64,000 nucleotides of DNA from JACJXF01 sp038316435 (GCA_038316435.1 JBBQAQ010000016.1:11708-75707); one strand, 5' to 3'; shown: positions 1-9,720, counted from the stretch's first letter. Numbers and translations are program-made. The notes: generated by a model from the sequence alone, not told the origin.

Positions 1-1
1 A

Positions 2-889
2 TTAGATCCTTTAACCAAGCCCGATGATCTTGCACGCCCTGGACATATTTTCCCCCTAAAAGCTAAGCGAAATGGAGTGTTAAGAAGAACAGGACATACC
101 GAAGCTGCAATAGATATTACAAATCTTGCAGGTCTTAAACCCGGAGGTGTGCTTGTAGAAATCATGAATGACGATGGGTCCATGGCCCGTCTGCCTCAAC
201 TGGCTGAAATTGCAAAAAAATACGCCCTGAAAATTATCACCATAAAAGATCTTATTGCATACAGGCTGAAATTTCAGAGTATCATTATTAAAGGAACTGA
301 GGTAGATCTGCCAACAGATTTCGGACACTTCAGGTTGATTCCTTTTATCCAGAAATCAAACGGAATGGAGCATGTAGCACTTATAAAGGGAACTTTCTCA
401 AAAGATGAACCGGTTGTTGTTCGCGTACATTCATCATGTGTTACAGGGGACATTTTTGGTTCAAACCGCTGCGATTGCGGTGAGCAACTCCATAAAGCCA
501 TGAAAATGATTGACACGATTGGAAAAGGAGTTATCATTTACCTCAATCAGGAAGGACGCGGAATTGGATTATTCAACAAAATTAAGGCTTACAAATTGCA
601 GGAAAATGGCGTAGATACTGTCGATGCAAACCTGCAGCTTGGTTTTAACGAAGATGAAAGAGATTATGGAGTAGGTGCCAGCATGATGCACGCACTGGGT
701 TTGGGAAAAATAAGACTTATCAGCAACAATCCGGTTAAGCGCGCAGGTTTAGAGGGATATGGAATTGAGATCGTTGAAAACATTCCTCTGATTATTGAAC
801 CCAATGAACATAATAAATTTTATCTGGATACCAAGAGGGATAAAATGGGGCATTTTCTGAATATTGCCCGATATGACAAAAAAGATTAA
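2..889 (+). CDS. ribBA: RibBA, riboflavin biosynthesis (partial, 5' end outside window)
   Basis: Bifunctional enzyme: 3,4-dihydroxy-2-butanone-4-phosphate synthase (RibB half) followed by GTP cyclohydrolase II (RibA half), supplying both precursors of lumazine. The frame is already open at base 2 and reads the end of the RibB domain (LARPGHIFPL, RRTGHTEAAID). The RibA half starts near the middle and shows the zinc-site cysteines in HSSCVTGDIFGSNRCDCGEQ and the GTP-binding LNQEGRGIGL loop. It ends with the usual NPVKRAGLEGYGIEI block. The visible 295 codons are intact. The stop is 6 bases before fmt, so the two are probably co-transcribed. The start lies upstream of the window. Confidence 0.96.
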   Translation, partial: LDPLTKPDDLARPGHIFPLKAKRNGVLRRTGHTEAAIDITNLAGLKPGGVLVEIMNDDGSMARLPQLAEIAKKYALKIITIKDLIAYRLKFQSIIIKGTEVDLPTDFGHFRLIPFIQKSNGMEHVALIKGTFSKDEPVVVRVHSSCVTGDIFGSNRCDCGEQLHKAMKMIDTIGKGVIIYLNQEGRGIGLFNKIKAYKLQENGVDTVDANLQLGFNEDERDYGVGASMMHALGLGKIRLISNNPVKRAGLEGYGIEIVENIPLIIEPNEHNKFYLDTKRDKMGHFLNIARYDKKD

Positions 890-895
890 ACTAAG

Positions 896-1867
896 ATGAC
901 CTTGCCTCATCCAAAAATAATCTACATGGGATCGCCAGAATTTGCTGTGGCTCCCCTGAAAGCCTTGCTCGACAATGATTATAACATAGTCGCAGTTATC
1001 ACAGCACCTGATAAACCAGCAGGAAGAGGTAAAAAAATACAATCCTCCGCAGTTAAAGAATTTGCCATTTCACAGCGCTTAACTGTCCTTCAACCTGAAA
1101 AACTCAAAGATTCCGAATTTCTTGAAATACTTCGTAATCTTCAACCCGACCTGCAGGTGGTTGTTGCATTCAGAATGCTTCCTGAACAAGTCTGGAGTCT
1201 GCCAAAACTGGGTACATTTAATCTGCACGCCTCACTACTTCCTCAATACAGAGGTGCGGCTCCCATTAACCATGCTATTATAAACGGTGAAACAGAATCT
1301 GGAGTAACTACTTTTTTCATTGATGAGAAAATTGATACAGGAAAAATTTTGTTTCAGGAAAAAGTTAAAATCCCAAGTTGGTATTCCGCTGGTGATTTGC
1401 ACGACCAGCTCATGATCACTGGGTCCGAATTGGTGGTAAAAACAGTCATGTCAGTTATTTCGGGAAGTTGGAAAGAAACACCTCAGGAATCGCTAATTAA
1501 TGAGTCAATTGCGCTTAAGCCAGCACCAAAAATCTTTAAGGATGATTGTCAGATTAACTGGAACAAAAAAGGATCAGATATTTATAATTTTATAAGAGGA
1601 TTAAGTCCGGAACCAACAGCAACAACGGTTTTAAAAGGACTTGAGACTGAACCTGTACATGTTAAAATCTTCAAATCAGAGTTTTTACCTGCAACCCATG
1701 AATTGAATATTGGCAGTATTGTAGTTCCTGATAAAAAGACTCTTTTGGTTGCTGTTACAGATGGATACATTTCCGTGAATTCGCTTCAACTTGCTGGGAA
1801 AAATAAAATGGATGTTGTTAGTTTTTTAAATGGGTTTAAAGTGCTTCCTGAGCATAATTTTGAGTAG
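896..1867 (+). CDS. fmt: Methionyl-tRNA formyltransferase
   Basis: Transfers a formyl group from 10-formyl-tetrahydrofolate to initiator Met-tRNA in the cytoplasm. The 323-aa length fits the family. The N-terminal Rossmann-type domain begins KIIYMGSPEFAV. The catalytic segment NLHASLLPQYRGAAPINHAI (about residues 105-125) carries the Asn and His of the active site, and the Asp follows in FIDEKIDTGKIL. The C-terminal OB-like domain (from about residue 205) includes the short motif GLSPEPTATT. It follows ribBA by 6 bases with a start ATG at 896. Confidence 0.96.
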   Translation: MTLPHPKIIYMGSPEFAVAPLKALLDNDYNIVAVITAPDKPAGRGKKIQSSAVKEFAISQRLTVLQPEKLKDSEFLEILRNLQPDLQVVVAFRMLPEQVWSLPKLGTFNLHASLLPQYRGAAPINHAIINGETESGVTTFFIDEKIDTGKILFQEKVKIPSWYSAGDLHDQLMITGSELVVKTVMSVISGSWKETPQESLINESIALKPAPKIFKDDCQINWNKKGSDIYNFIRGLSPEPTATTVLKGLETEPVHVKIFKSEFLPATHELNIGSIVVPDKKTLLVAVTDGYISVNSLQLAGKNKMDVVSFLNGFKVLPEHNFE

Positions 1868-1869
1868 TA

Positions 1870-1962
1870 TTATTCACAATTTTTCGCCAAAAGTTCATTG
1901 GCACGGGCATTTCCCAATGATACCGCCTTTTTTAAATTCTGGCAAGCGCTTTCTTTTAGGAT
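1870..1962 (-). pseudogene. Remnant: C-terminal tail of a TPR/Sel1-like protein
   Basis: On the minus strand a 30-codon open stretch ends in a stop at 1870-1872 and reads SACQNLKKAVSLGNARANEL followed by LAKNCE. This pattern (Cys, Leu-Lys-Lys-Ala, Leu-Gly-Asn, Ala, terminal Lys-x-Cys) resembles the last helix pair of secreted TPR/Sel1-type proteins common in Bacteroidota. A stop codon cuts it off upstream and no start is present, so it is at most a gene tail left by deletion. The stretch is short, so the family assignment is tentative. Confidence 0.4.
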
Positions 1963-2033
1963 TTAACATAAGGATTTCTAAAAATTAAAGTTGCAATAAA
2001 AAAGTTAAACCTTATTTTAGCACTTCAAAAACT

Positions 2034-2324
2034 AACCTGAAGCAAACCCATCAGCCATCTCCATGGATAAATGATTATGGCGCATTTTCAATTTTCGCTA
2101 CAACCGAAAAATTGGTTTTTGATGAAAATCAGCGTGAATCATGGTATTCACATAAGACAGAGACTTCAAATGCATATTATTATAAGGTTTACTTGGCCAA
2201 CTATAACACCACCGTAGAAATAGCCCCCATAGAAAGAGCAGTTTGTTTCAGGATTAGCTATCCAAAAACCGAAAACGCTTATCTGATTGTTGATGCATTT
2301 AATAAAAACTCTTCGATAAAATAA
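2034..2324 (+). pseudogene. Remnant of a GH92 alpha-mannosidase (N-terminal domain fragment)
   Basis: An open stretch of about 95 codons reads LKQTHQPSPWINDYGAFSIF, then SWYSHKTETSNAYYYKVYLA and ERAVCFRISYPKTENAYLIV. From memory this matches the N-terminal beta-sandwich domain of family 92 glycoside hydrolases (KQTHQPSPWxNDYG, YYYKVYLA and VDAF are typical). Full GH92 proteins are about 700-750 aa. Here the signal peptide and first 100 or so residues are absent, and a TAA stop ends the frame long before the catalytic domain. An internal TTG could be misread as the start of a 70-aa protein. No usable start is visible, so I call it a dead fragment. Confidence 0.75.
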
Positions 2325-2368
2325 ACACAGCTGAAATAATTTGCTTGGCAGTATCCGATAAAGGCTAA

Positions 2369-3394
2369 TTACTTATCAAATTCAAACCTTATTTCACTAT
2401 CCTCTTCTTCTTCCTCCTCGAATATTTTCTTTTTCTTTTCAATTACAGGTTTGGTCCCTTTTAGTTGTTTACGCAAGGAAATCTTATCTCCGGGTTTTAA
2501 TACTGAACCAGGAACCATAAGGTTTTTAGAGTACAAAGCTTCGGGCTTTACAGCATAAATCTGTGAAATTTCTTTCATAGTTTCTCCATCTTTAACAATA
2601 TGCCATGTGCTACCTGCCTCAGCCCTGTTTCTTTTTGGCTGAATATAAAGCAACTGCCCTGACTTCAGTTCTTCATCCCTAGCCAAATCATTGTATTTAT
2701 AAATCTCGAAAGGTAAAAGATCAAGTTCCTCCTGAAGACTTCTGAATGTGTCTTCGGGTTTGACAATAATATATTTAACCCGGTTTTTAAGAAGAATCTC
2801 CCTTCCTGCCGTAATACCTTTTGACAAATCATCCGCTTTTTTTCTGGCTTTTATCGTGCCGGCCTTTGACGCTCCACTTAAATCGTATTGATGAAGTTCA
2901 TTTTCATCAATTATTTTAATAAGCATTTCGGCATAGCTTGGACTTGTAGCATATCCAGCTTTCTTAAGACCTTTGGCCCATGCTTTGTAATCAGTCATTT
3001 CGAGTTCGAAAAGAAAACTGTAACGCGAGCCACTCATTAAAAAATCGGAATGATCCTGATAGGATTCATAAGCTGAATTATACTTTCTAAAACACTCACC
3101 CTGGCGGTCGTCATCATGGTATACTACTTGCCCCTTCCAATTACCATGACACTTTATTCCAAAATGATTTTTTGCTTTTTTTGCAAGAGTGGAGTTCCCA
3201 TTTTCCGATTCAAGCATACCTTGTGCAAGAGTAATACTGGCAGGTACACCACTTCTCAACATCTCTTTTACAGCAAAATCTTTATAGTTTTCGATGTATT
3301 CCTTGCGGGTTTGCCCTGTTTGTTTTTGGGAGGATACAATTGGGATACAAAAAGCAAATATGATGAGTGTGGCAGATAATTTTTTCAGGGTCAT
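2369..3394 (-). CDS. Secreted glucosaminidase with two LysM domains
   Basis: Predicted peptidoglycan hydrolase of 341 aa. A signal peptide (hydrophobic stretch about residues 8-22, ending SSQ) is followed by a glucosaminidase (GH73/FlgJ-type) domain at about residues 35-170. It carries the catalytic Glu in ITLAQGMLESENGNS and the AKNHFGIKCHGNW motif. Two LysM-like cell-wall-binding units follow, at about 205-255 (YIIVKPEDTFRSLQEELDL) and 264-312 (HIVKDGETMKEIS). The tail is rich in Lys and then Glu. Likely acts in the periplasm in cell-wall remodelling. It stands alone, with about 90 bases to the next minus-strand gene upstream. Confidence 0.9.
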   Translation of the reverse strand: MTLKKLSATLIIFAFCIPIVSSQKQTGQTRKEYIENYKDFAVKEMLRSGVPASITLAQGMLESENGNSTLAKKAKNHFGIKCHGNWKGQVVYHDDDRQGECFRKYNSAYESYQDHSDFLMSGSRYSFLFELEMTDYKAWAKGLKKAGYATSPSYAEMLIKIIDENELHQYDLSGASKAGTIKARKKADDLSKGITAGREILLKNRVKYIIVKPEDTFRSLQEELDLLPFEIYKYNDLARDEELKSGQLLYIQPKRNRAEAGSTWHIVKDGETMKEISQIYAVKPEALYSKNLMVPGSVLKPGDKISLRKQLKGTKPVIEKKKKIFEEEEEEDSEIRFEFDK

Positions 3395-3483
3395 GAATTT
3401 TTGTTAATCGTACAAATTTACAGGAACAAACGATAATTGTTCTGAAAAATTATCAACAGAAAGGGAAAAGAAAAAATGTGTAG

Positions 3484-5121
3484 TTATTTAGAATAAACCA
3501 GTGTCCCGCTTGACCAGGTCTGCTCAACACTGACATTGGCCAGGCTATTTTCAGGTTCAGTCATTAAGTCTTTATCGCAAACTACAAAATCTGCAAATTT
3601 TCCAGGTTCGAGACTTCCCTTTTCATGCTCTTCAAAAGCAGCTTTTGCAGCCCAGATTGTCATCCCTCGCAATGCTTCTTGCCGAGTTAAAGCCTGGTCG
3701 ATCTGAAATCCCTCTTTAGGCATAAATTGCTGATCTTTTCTGATACATGCAGCGAAGAACCCATAAATTGGATTTATACTTTCAACAGGAAAATCACTTC
3801 CGTTTGGAATCCATCCATTTTGGGCCAGCAAGCTTTTATAGGCGTAGGCACCCGCCATGCGCTGCATTCCAAGCCTTTCTCCAGCCCAGTACATGTCGGA
3901 TGTTGCATGAGTTGGTTGAATTGAAGGTACAATGGAATATTCCCTGAACATCTGAATATCATTTAAAGATACCACCTGAGCATGTTCGATTCTCCAGCGC
4001 TTATCATTTTTGGTTTTTAAAATGCCGGAATAAATTTCCAATACTTCATGATTAGCTCCGTCACCAATGCAATGTGTACAAACCTGGTAACCAAAGGAAT
4101 CGGCCATTATTGCCATTTCTTTTATTTTTTCAGGGGATGTTAACCACAATCCCGAATTTGCAGGATCGTCATTGTAAGGCAATGACATTCTTGCACCGCG
4201 TGAACCTAGGGCTCCATCAGCATACAGCTTAAGAGATCTGACATTCAGGTACTCGGTTTTATAAATGCCTTTTCGAAGATAGGATTCAATATTTTCAGGC
4301 GAAGGGGTAAGCATGGCGTAGATTCTCATGTTCAGCCTACCGTCGGCATTAAGTGATTTTATAACATCAATTACATTCTTATCCAAGCCGGCATCCTGAA
4401 CAGAGGTAAGTCCCACTTCAAAACAGTTTTTCTGCGCAATCATCAGGTCTTCTGAAATCTCGGAAGATCCTGGTATTGAGATTGCGTTCTTAACATCTGA
4501 AATAGCCATATCAATAAGGATCCCGGTGAGTTTACCATCTTTTACCATTACACTACCGCCTTCGAACTTCGATTTTTCAGTAATGCCGGCTAACCGTAAT
4601 GCCTTACTGTTGGCGAGTGCAGCATGTCCGTCAATTCTAATAAGCAACACAGGTCTGTCAGGAAAAAGTTCATCAAGTTTTGATTTGTCAGGAAAGCTTT
4701 TTTCTTGCCAATCATTCTGATCCCAGCCACGACCAAGAATCCACAGTGACTTATAATTGCTTGCATGTTTACTGACTTTCTCCAGAACTTCACTGAATGA
4801 TTTTGTGCCTTTCAGGTCAGCCTCCCGCAAACCAGCTCCATAACCATAGAAATGGCAATGGGCATCAATAAAACCAGGGTATACAATTTTTCCATTAAGA
4901 TCGGTAATTGAATCCGAAGAGTAATTGTTCAGAATTTCCTTTTCCGAACCTGTTTTGAGAATTTTTCCATCTTTAATGGCAAAAGCATCCGTAGTTGAAA
5001 AAGAAGGATCTAAGGTATATACTTTTGCATTAATGAAAATACGGTCTGACGGTTGTTTTGAACTACAACTTGCCATTAAAATCATCAGGAAAAGAGAAAA
5101 AATAAAACGAAAAGTATACAT
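3484..5121 (-). CDS. Amidohydrolase-family (YtcJ-like) lipoprotein
   Basis: Metal-dependent hydrolase of the amidohydrolase_3 family, 545 aa, predicted to be membrane-anchored: a short signal ends at LMASC with the lipobox Cys near residue 19. Metal-site motifs visible are DAHCHFYGYG (about residue 88), THCIGDGANHEV and RIEHAQVV, plus the C-terminal catalytic Asp in PNGSDFPVES. The C-terminal beta segment (GSLEPGKFADFVVCDKDL) is typical of amidohydrolases. Substrate cannot be read from sequence; relatives act on amides or carbamates. It starts 22 bases before the end of the neighbouring barrel gene upstream on the same strand, so the two may share a transcript. Confidence 0.9.
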   Translation of the reverse strand: MYTFRFIFSLFLMILMASCSSKQPSDRIFINAKVYTLDPSFSTTDAFAIKDGKILKTGSEKEILNNYSSDSITDLNGKIVYPGFIDAHCHFYGYGAGLREADLKGTKSFSEVLEKVSKHASNYKSLWILGRGWDQNDWQEKSFPDKSKLDELFPDRPVLLIRIDGHAALANSKALRLAGITEKSKFEGGSVMVKDGKLTGILIDMAISDVKNAISIPGSSEISEDLMIAQKNCFEVGLTSVQDAGLDKNVIDVIKSLNADGRLNMRIYAMLTPSPENIESYLRKGIYKTEYLNVRSLKLYADGALGSRGARMSLPYNDDPANSGLWLTSPEKIKEMAIMADSFGYQVCTHCIGDGANHEVLEIYSGILKTKNDKRWRIEHAQVVSLNDIQMFREYSIVPSIQPTHATSDMYWAGERLGMQRMAGAYAYKSLLAQNGWIPNGSDFPVESINPIYGFFAACIRKDQQFMPKEGFQIDQALTRQEALRGMTIWAAKAAFEEHEKGSLEPGKFADFVVCDKDLMTEPENSLANVSVEQTWSSGTLVYSK

Positions 5122-5142
5122 AAACCTGTCAGGTTTGATTGT

Positions 5143-6240
5143 TTAAAACTTAAACACATAATCCAAATAAGGCACACCAAATGTAGTTCCATCAATTGAT
5201 GGCACAGCCACTGCAAGATCGAAAGAGTTATTTTCTCCCATAATACGAAAACCAAAAGTAAATACTGATTTATACTTATACTCGTAATCATCTGTATATA
5301 AGGGATATATATTATCGTAATTTTTAGTGGCAAAAAACCAGTTTTCCGTAATCATCGCTACTTTGGGAGCTAGACGGACCATTCCTGATAGCGAAAACAT
5401 AGGCCTTTTCGCCATATTCCATTTGATGGTCGAGGTACTATTAGATGATACTGGATCATACGTATAATCTTCCTCCTTCATAGCTCCCCATCCAGCATTA
5501 ACCGTGAAACTGTTTTCGTTATTACCTATGGTTAAAGTTCCATATCCAACAGCTATTCCAAAGGGTATGTCGCTTATAATAGTTGTTGCAGCAAGGAGTC
5601 CTCCCCCCAGATATACTTTTTCGCCTACTTTGTATCCAAATTTTGGAGTAATAAAAAACATGAAGGGTATAACTACACCGCCTCCCATGGAGAAGTTATC
5701 GGAAACTCCAACCTGAACGCTATTTGCAAGGAGGTATGCATTCTGGTAATATCCTTCACCCTTTGCTAGTGGAATTGCCGATGGTCCGAAAAAATACCTA
5801 GTGGGATGCGGATTGGTGAAGTAGTATCTGCCTCCTACCATTTGCTCTTTCTCCACTAACTTAATATCTCTAACCTTGCTATTTGAAATCGTAAGTTCAC
5901 CAAGGCTCTCAGTTTTAAGCCTAACTTCAGTAGCATCATGGGAAACCAATATCCCTGTAAACGTCTTTCCGTCGTTAGTGGTCAGAATGCAAAGCTGATC
6001 ACCGGAAAGCTCAATCATTTTAAGGATTTTTTTTGTTGGGATTGTGACTTTACCAATAGTAATATCTTCAAAGATTATTTCAGTGGAGGTTCTTTCCAAA
6101 ATCTTCCCAGTAAGTGAGGTGTTATCATCAAGTTTAATCAGATAAGTTGATGTGGTATCAGTAGTAATAATTTGGGAAACCTCCTGTCCGCTTACAACTG
6201 CGAAGCATGCAAATGCTGCCAAAATCATTAGTAATTTCAT
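5143..6240 (-). CDS. Outer-membrane beta-barrel-like protein with N-terminal Sm-like repeats
   Basis: Unnamed secreted protein. I chose the ATG at 6240 (365 aa) because it begins a clean signal peptide, MKLLMILAAFACFAVVSGQ; a longer frame upstream would bury the signal. Residues about 30-120 contain two copies of a small beta unit (YLIKLDDNTSLTGKILERTS and ILTTNDGKTFTGILVSHDAT) resembling Sm/SH3-like barrels. The remaining 230 residues alternate Gly/aromatic beta strands and end in Phe (YVFKF), as outer-membrane barrels do. The Sm-like plus barrel architecture is frequent in Bacteroidota, but I know of no function. It lies upstream of, and close to, the amidohydrolase lipoprotein gene. Confidence 0.75.
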   Translation of the reverse strand: MKLLMILAAFACFAVVSGQEVSQIITTDTTSTYLIKLDDNTSLTGKILERTSTEIIFEDITIGKVTIPTKKILKMIELSGDQLCILTTNDGKTFTGILVSHDATEVRLKTESLGELTISNSKVRDIKLVEKEQMVGGRYYFTNPHPTRYFFGPSAIPLAKGEGYYQNAYLLANSVQVGVSDNFSMGGGVVIPFMFFITPKFGYKVGEKVYLGGGLLAATTIISDIPFGIAVGYGTLTIGNNENSFTVNAGWGAMKEEDYTYDPVSSNSTSTIKWNMAKRPMFSLSGMVRLAPKVAMITENWFFATKNYDNIYPLYTDDYEYKYKSVFTFGFRIMGENNSFDLAVAVPSIDGTTFGVPYLDYVFKF

Positions 6241-6457
6241 AATTCGTGTGTTAGTTGAAACTATAATTTTTAGTTCTATCACTTTATTTGAGATGCAAGC
6301 TAAACTTTATTTTTTCGTTTTCAAAACTTTTTTTATACCTGTATACATATTGAACTGTTTATCTGTTAGTTATCAGCAAATAAGTCAGAAAAATACCGGT
6401 TATGCAGGCGAAAAATATTATAGTTTTTCGTAAGTGATGAACGAAATACCAGAAAAA

Positions 6458-6497
6458 CGCATTGTTTCCCACTTTCTCATGAGCGGGAAACAATGCG
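6458..6497 (-). terminator. Rho-independent terminator of the propeller/PKD gene
   Basis: Perfect 13-bp inverted repeat (CGCATTGTTTCCC at 6458-6470 and its complement at 6485-6497) with a 14-nt loop that itself contains CTCATGAG. Read on the minus strand the stem is followed by TTTTT, as expected 30 bases past the stop of the gene ending at 6529. Confidence 0.85.
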
Positions 6498-6528
6498 GTT
6501 ATCAATTGTAATAAGCCTCACAGAAAAA

Positions 6529-9500
6529 TTATTCTACAATAAGTCTGGATTTAAATAATTTGTCTCCCTGTAATTCAATAATATAAACTCCCTGTTGAAG
6601 ACCCTCTCTTAGAAGCTTATATTCACCTGATCTGATGTCTGTAACATGTTTTACCAGGGAGCCTCTGACATCAAACAATTTTAACTCATAGGAACTATTT
6701 GTAGGGTTCTTCCATCTGATGGTCGATTCTGTTTTTAGCGGATTTGGGAAGACAGATAAAGCATTCAGAGCATTAATACTACTAATTCCGGTCGACTGCA
6801 AGCGGTTGTCTTCCAAATTAGATAATGAATGAACATAAGGACCGCTGCTTGCTTTTTTACCAAGTAATTCAGCCGGGTCGCAAGGATGCGATTTTCTAAT
6901 AAGTACCTGATAGTATCGGCTGTCACCGGGGTTGTTATCGTTCCATTCGGTAAAGACACTCGAAACCGAATCGATCAATGTCAGTTTTAATGGATCTGTA
7001 CCACGGTATATAAAGTAATACTCTGGTTGCCAAATTTTACTCTCATCAATGTAATTCGTCCAGTCGAGAACTACTGTATTTGGTTTTATACCTGCTGCTG
7101 CTCCAAGTTGAATTGTTTGATGGTAAGCACTCTTTTCAGACTCATTCCCGCATGTATCAATAGATGAAATGGCATAACGTGCAGCAAGTGCATCGGGAGC
7201 GGAAGTGTAATCAATATATTGGGAAATATCGGCCACAGAAACGTTTCCTACTGGCACGTAGGTGTTCCCGAATAGTTTGTATACATTATAGGATGAAATA
7301 CCGGAGTTATGGGTTCGTTCCCATACAATCATGTTTTTGCCGGATGAAACATCAACAGTTACCATACATATTTTCTCGTTTGCAAAGGGTTGGCTAATAG
7401 CAAGATTTATGCTTGGAGAATGGGCCTGACATTCACCATTATCAATAGTTGCATAATACTCACCTCCTTCAGACACCCATATTTCCTGGGTTCCGGTAAT
7501 GCCATTATTCCAGGCCACCTGATATTGTAATAGTGGATCCTGATTATTAATAATTACTTGTAAATCTTGACTCTCGCCCGAACATACACTATGGTCACCT
7601 TCAAGATTCAGCGATACATTCGGTGCTTCCAGAACAACTACCTGTTTAATAACTTCAGTGGAGAGATCATCATTCATTACCGTAAGTTTTACAGTATAAT
7701 TTCCTTTAGAGGGAAATTCAAATTCAGCATCTCTACTAGTAAATTCAATGGAACCATCATTGTTAATATCCCATGCATAGCTTGTAAGTTCATCGGTTTT
7801 CGTGGATTGATTTGTCAACACGGTTGAACCAGGCAAACAGACTGTATTTGTAGAGAAATCGGCAACAGGCGTTTGCGGAACAAGTTTTGACATTCCATTA
7901 AAACCAGTTGTTAACCAAACATTATTTGTACGGTCAATTACTATACCTCGCACATCATCTTCAATAAGTCCATCAGTTGTAGAATATTTGCGGAACTTCC
8001 CGTTATTGAATTTTGCAGCTCCGCCTGATCCTCCAATCCAAATATTTCCATTTAAATCGCAGGCAATAGTGCTTGCATTGATGCCCGGATACCAATTTTG
8101 GAAGATGCTTCCATCAAACTTCGTTAGTCCTGAGCAGACTACCCATAAATTATTTTGCTGGTCAAAAACCATCTTCCCTGCTGTATTCCAAGGTAATCCT
8201 TCAGTTTGTGTATAAGAATGCCAGCTCGAATTAGACTGGTCGTAATACCCGATTCCATTATCTCCGGTACTGAACCAAACTTTAGTCCCATTAATGGCTA
8301 CCCCTGTAACATTATTTGAAGTTAGCCCTCCCGGTGTCTGAACAAACCTGATCCAGAAAGTTCCATTACTCTTGCAAGAGAAAAGACCCTGATTGGTAGC
8401 AATCCATACTCTGTCTGTGGCCACATCATATTTCAGATCTTGCACAACATCAGAAGCGTATGCATACGTTAAATCATCAGTATGCGAATAAACACTAGTG
8501 TTATTACTGCTGTTAAGTTTAAAAACCCTAAGTCGCTTGTCCGCGCCAGGCATCGCAGTAAATTTATTATCAGCATTGTCGATTGCAGAGCTCCTCATCC
8601 AATAAAAACTTGTTGCACTATTATTGCTTACTGAACTCCAGAATGACCCATCAAATTTAAGGGTATTGTCAAACTGACCCCACACAAATGCTTTGTTATT
8701 ACTATCAAAAACTAAAGTCTCAACATGATTTGTGGGTAGTGCGTTAAGAAGAATTGGTGTTGTCCAGGAATTTGTTGCCTGATTAAGTTGTGACAGTCCT
8801 TTGTAACTCCCCAGCCATACTTTACCCTGAGAATCAGACATAACATCCATAACCATATCATCATATGATCCGGATCTTCCAGAGCCAATAATTGGACCAA
8901 AACTTGCACCATCATACTTCATGATTCCTATTTCGGTTCCCATCCAGATATTTCCCAGGTTATCCTGCGACATCGAATTAATAGTAGGAACAGAACTCGT
9001 GAAATCTGTCCAAACGCCAGTATTATTATTGTACCTAAACAGACCGTCCCAGGTTCCCATCCAGATATTGTTGTTATTGTCTTTATGAAGACAGTATGGA
9101 GCTGAAGTAACATCAAAATAATTTCCAGGACCAGATACTTTTTCAATTTTTTCTGTGGCATCAATTTTCCATAAACCTGCACCATTAATTCCCGCTATGC
9201 TGGCCCAGATAGTTCCCATATCATCAGCCACTATGGATCCTACGCTTCGGTAAGGACCAAAGCCAAAATATTTCCATTCGTTATTTTTATATCGTAAAAC
9301 TCCTCCGTTAACTCCAAACCATAAATCTCCATTTAAATCGGAAGTAATTGCTTCACAGTAATTTACCCAGGTGTTGTCGAGGTAAGTATAATTGGTCCAT
9401 GTATTTCCGTCAAATTTTGAAATACCGCCGTTTTGGGTGCCAAACCAGTAATTGCCAAAAAAGTCGATAAACATTGTATTTACCGAATTTCTTGAAATGC

Positions 9501-9720
9501 CGCTGTTATCAGTATTAATAACCTTAACAAGCGAGCCGTCACTTTTTTTCCTTTTAAAGGCTCCGCCGGATGTTGAAACCCAGATATAATCTCCATCTTC
9601 TGTCAGGGAGTTGATCTGATTCATATCTGTATAATTCACAATCTTATACTGAGCGCTTGCAGTATTACTGTGAAATGCAGCCAGAAAGGCTATCGTAAGT
9701 ATAATGATCAATCTTTTCAT
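6529..9720 (-). CDS. Secreted two-component-propeller/PKD protein with T9SS sorting domain
   Basis: Large extracellular protein of 1063 aa. A signal peptide (FLAAFHSNTASAQ) precedes roughly 620 residues of propeller repeats of the regulator-propeller type (for example GDYIWVSTSGGAFKR, NYWFGTQNGGISKFDGNTW, GNIWMGTEIGIMKYDG), each with the signature (I/V)W-hydrophobic-GT. A PKD domain follows at about 635-720 (SYAWDINNDGSIEF). Then come Ig/FN3-like segments and a C-terminal T9SS type A sorting domain (VFPNPLKTESTIRW ... GVYIIELQGDKLFKSRLIVE). Propellers like these form the sensor part of hybrid two-component systems, but no kinase or transmembrane segment is present, so this one is exported and probably surface-attached. 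It is transcribed alone and ends at a strong terminator. Confidence 0.9.
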   Translation of the reverse strand: MKRLIIILTIAFLAAFHSNTASAQYKIVNYTDMNQINSLTEDGDYIWVSTSGGAFKRKKSDGSLVKVINTDNSGISRNSVNTMFIDFFGNYWFGTQNGGISKFDGNTWTNYTYLDNTWVNYCEAITSDLNGDLWFGVNGGVLRYKNNEWKYFGFGPYRSVGSIVADDMGTIWASIAGINGAGLWKIDATEKIEKVSGPGNYFDVTSAPYCLHKDNNNNIWMGTWDGLFRYNNNTGVWTDFTSSVPTINSMSQDNLGNIWMGTEIGIMKYDGASFGPIIGSGRSGSYDDMVMDVMSDSQGKVWLGSYKGLSQLNQATNSWTTPILLNALPTNHVETLVFDSNNKAFVWGQFDNTLKFDGSFWSSVSNNSATSFYWMRSSAIDNADNKFTAMPGADKRLRVFKLNSSNNTSVYSHTDDLTYAYASDVVQDLKYDVATDRVWIATNQGLFSCKSNGTFWIRFVQTPGGLTSNNVTGVAINGTKVWFSTGDNGIGYYDQSNSSWHSYTQTEGLPWNTAGKMVFDQQNNLWVVCSGLTKFDGSIFQNWYPGINASTIACDLNGNIWIGGSGGAAKFNNGKFRKYSTTDGLIEDDVRGIVIDRTNNVWLTTGFNGMSKLVPQTPVADFSTNTVCLPGSTVLTNQSTKTDELTSYAWDINNDGSIEFTSRDAEFEFPSKGNYTVKLTVMNDDLSTEVIKQVVVLEAPNVSLNLEGDHSVCSGESQDLQVIINNQDPLLQYQVAWNNGITGTQEIWVSEGGEYYATIDNGECQAHSPSINLAISQPFANEKICMVTVDVSSGKNMIVWERTHNSGISSYNVYKLFGNTYVPVGNVSVADISQYIDYTSAPDALAARYAISSIDTCGNESEKSAYHQTIQLGAAAGIKPNTVVLDWTNYIDESKIWQPEYYFIYRGTDPLKLTLIDSVSSVFTEWNDNNPGDSRYYQVLIRKSHPCDPAELLGKKASSGPYVHSLSNLEDNRLQSTGISSINALNALSVFPNPLKTESTIRWKNPTNSSYELKLFDVRGSLVKHVTDIRSGEYKLLREGLQQGVYIIELQGDKLFKSRLIVE

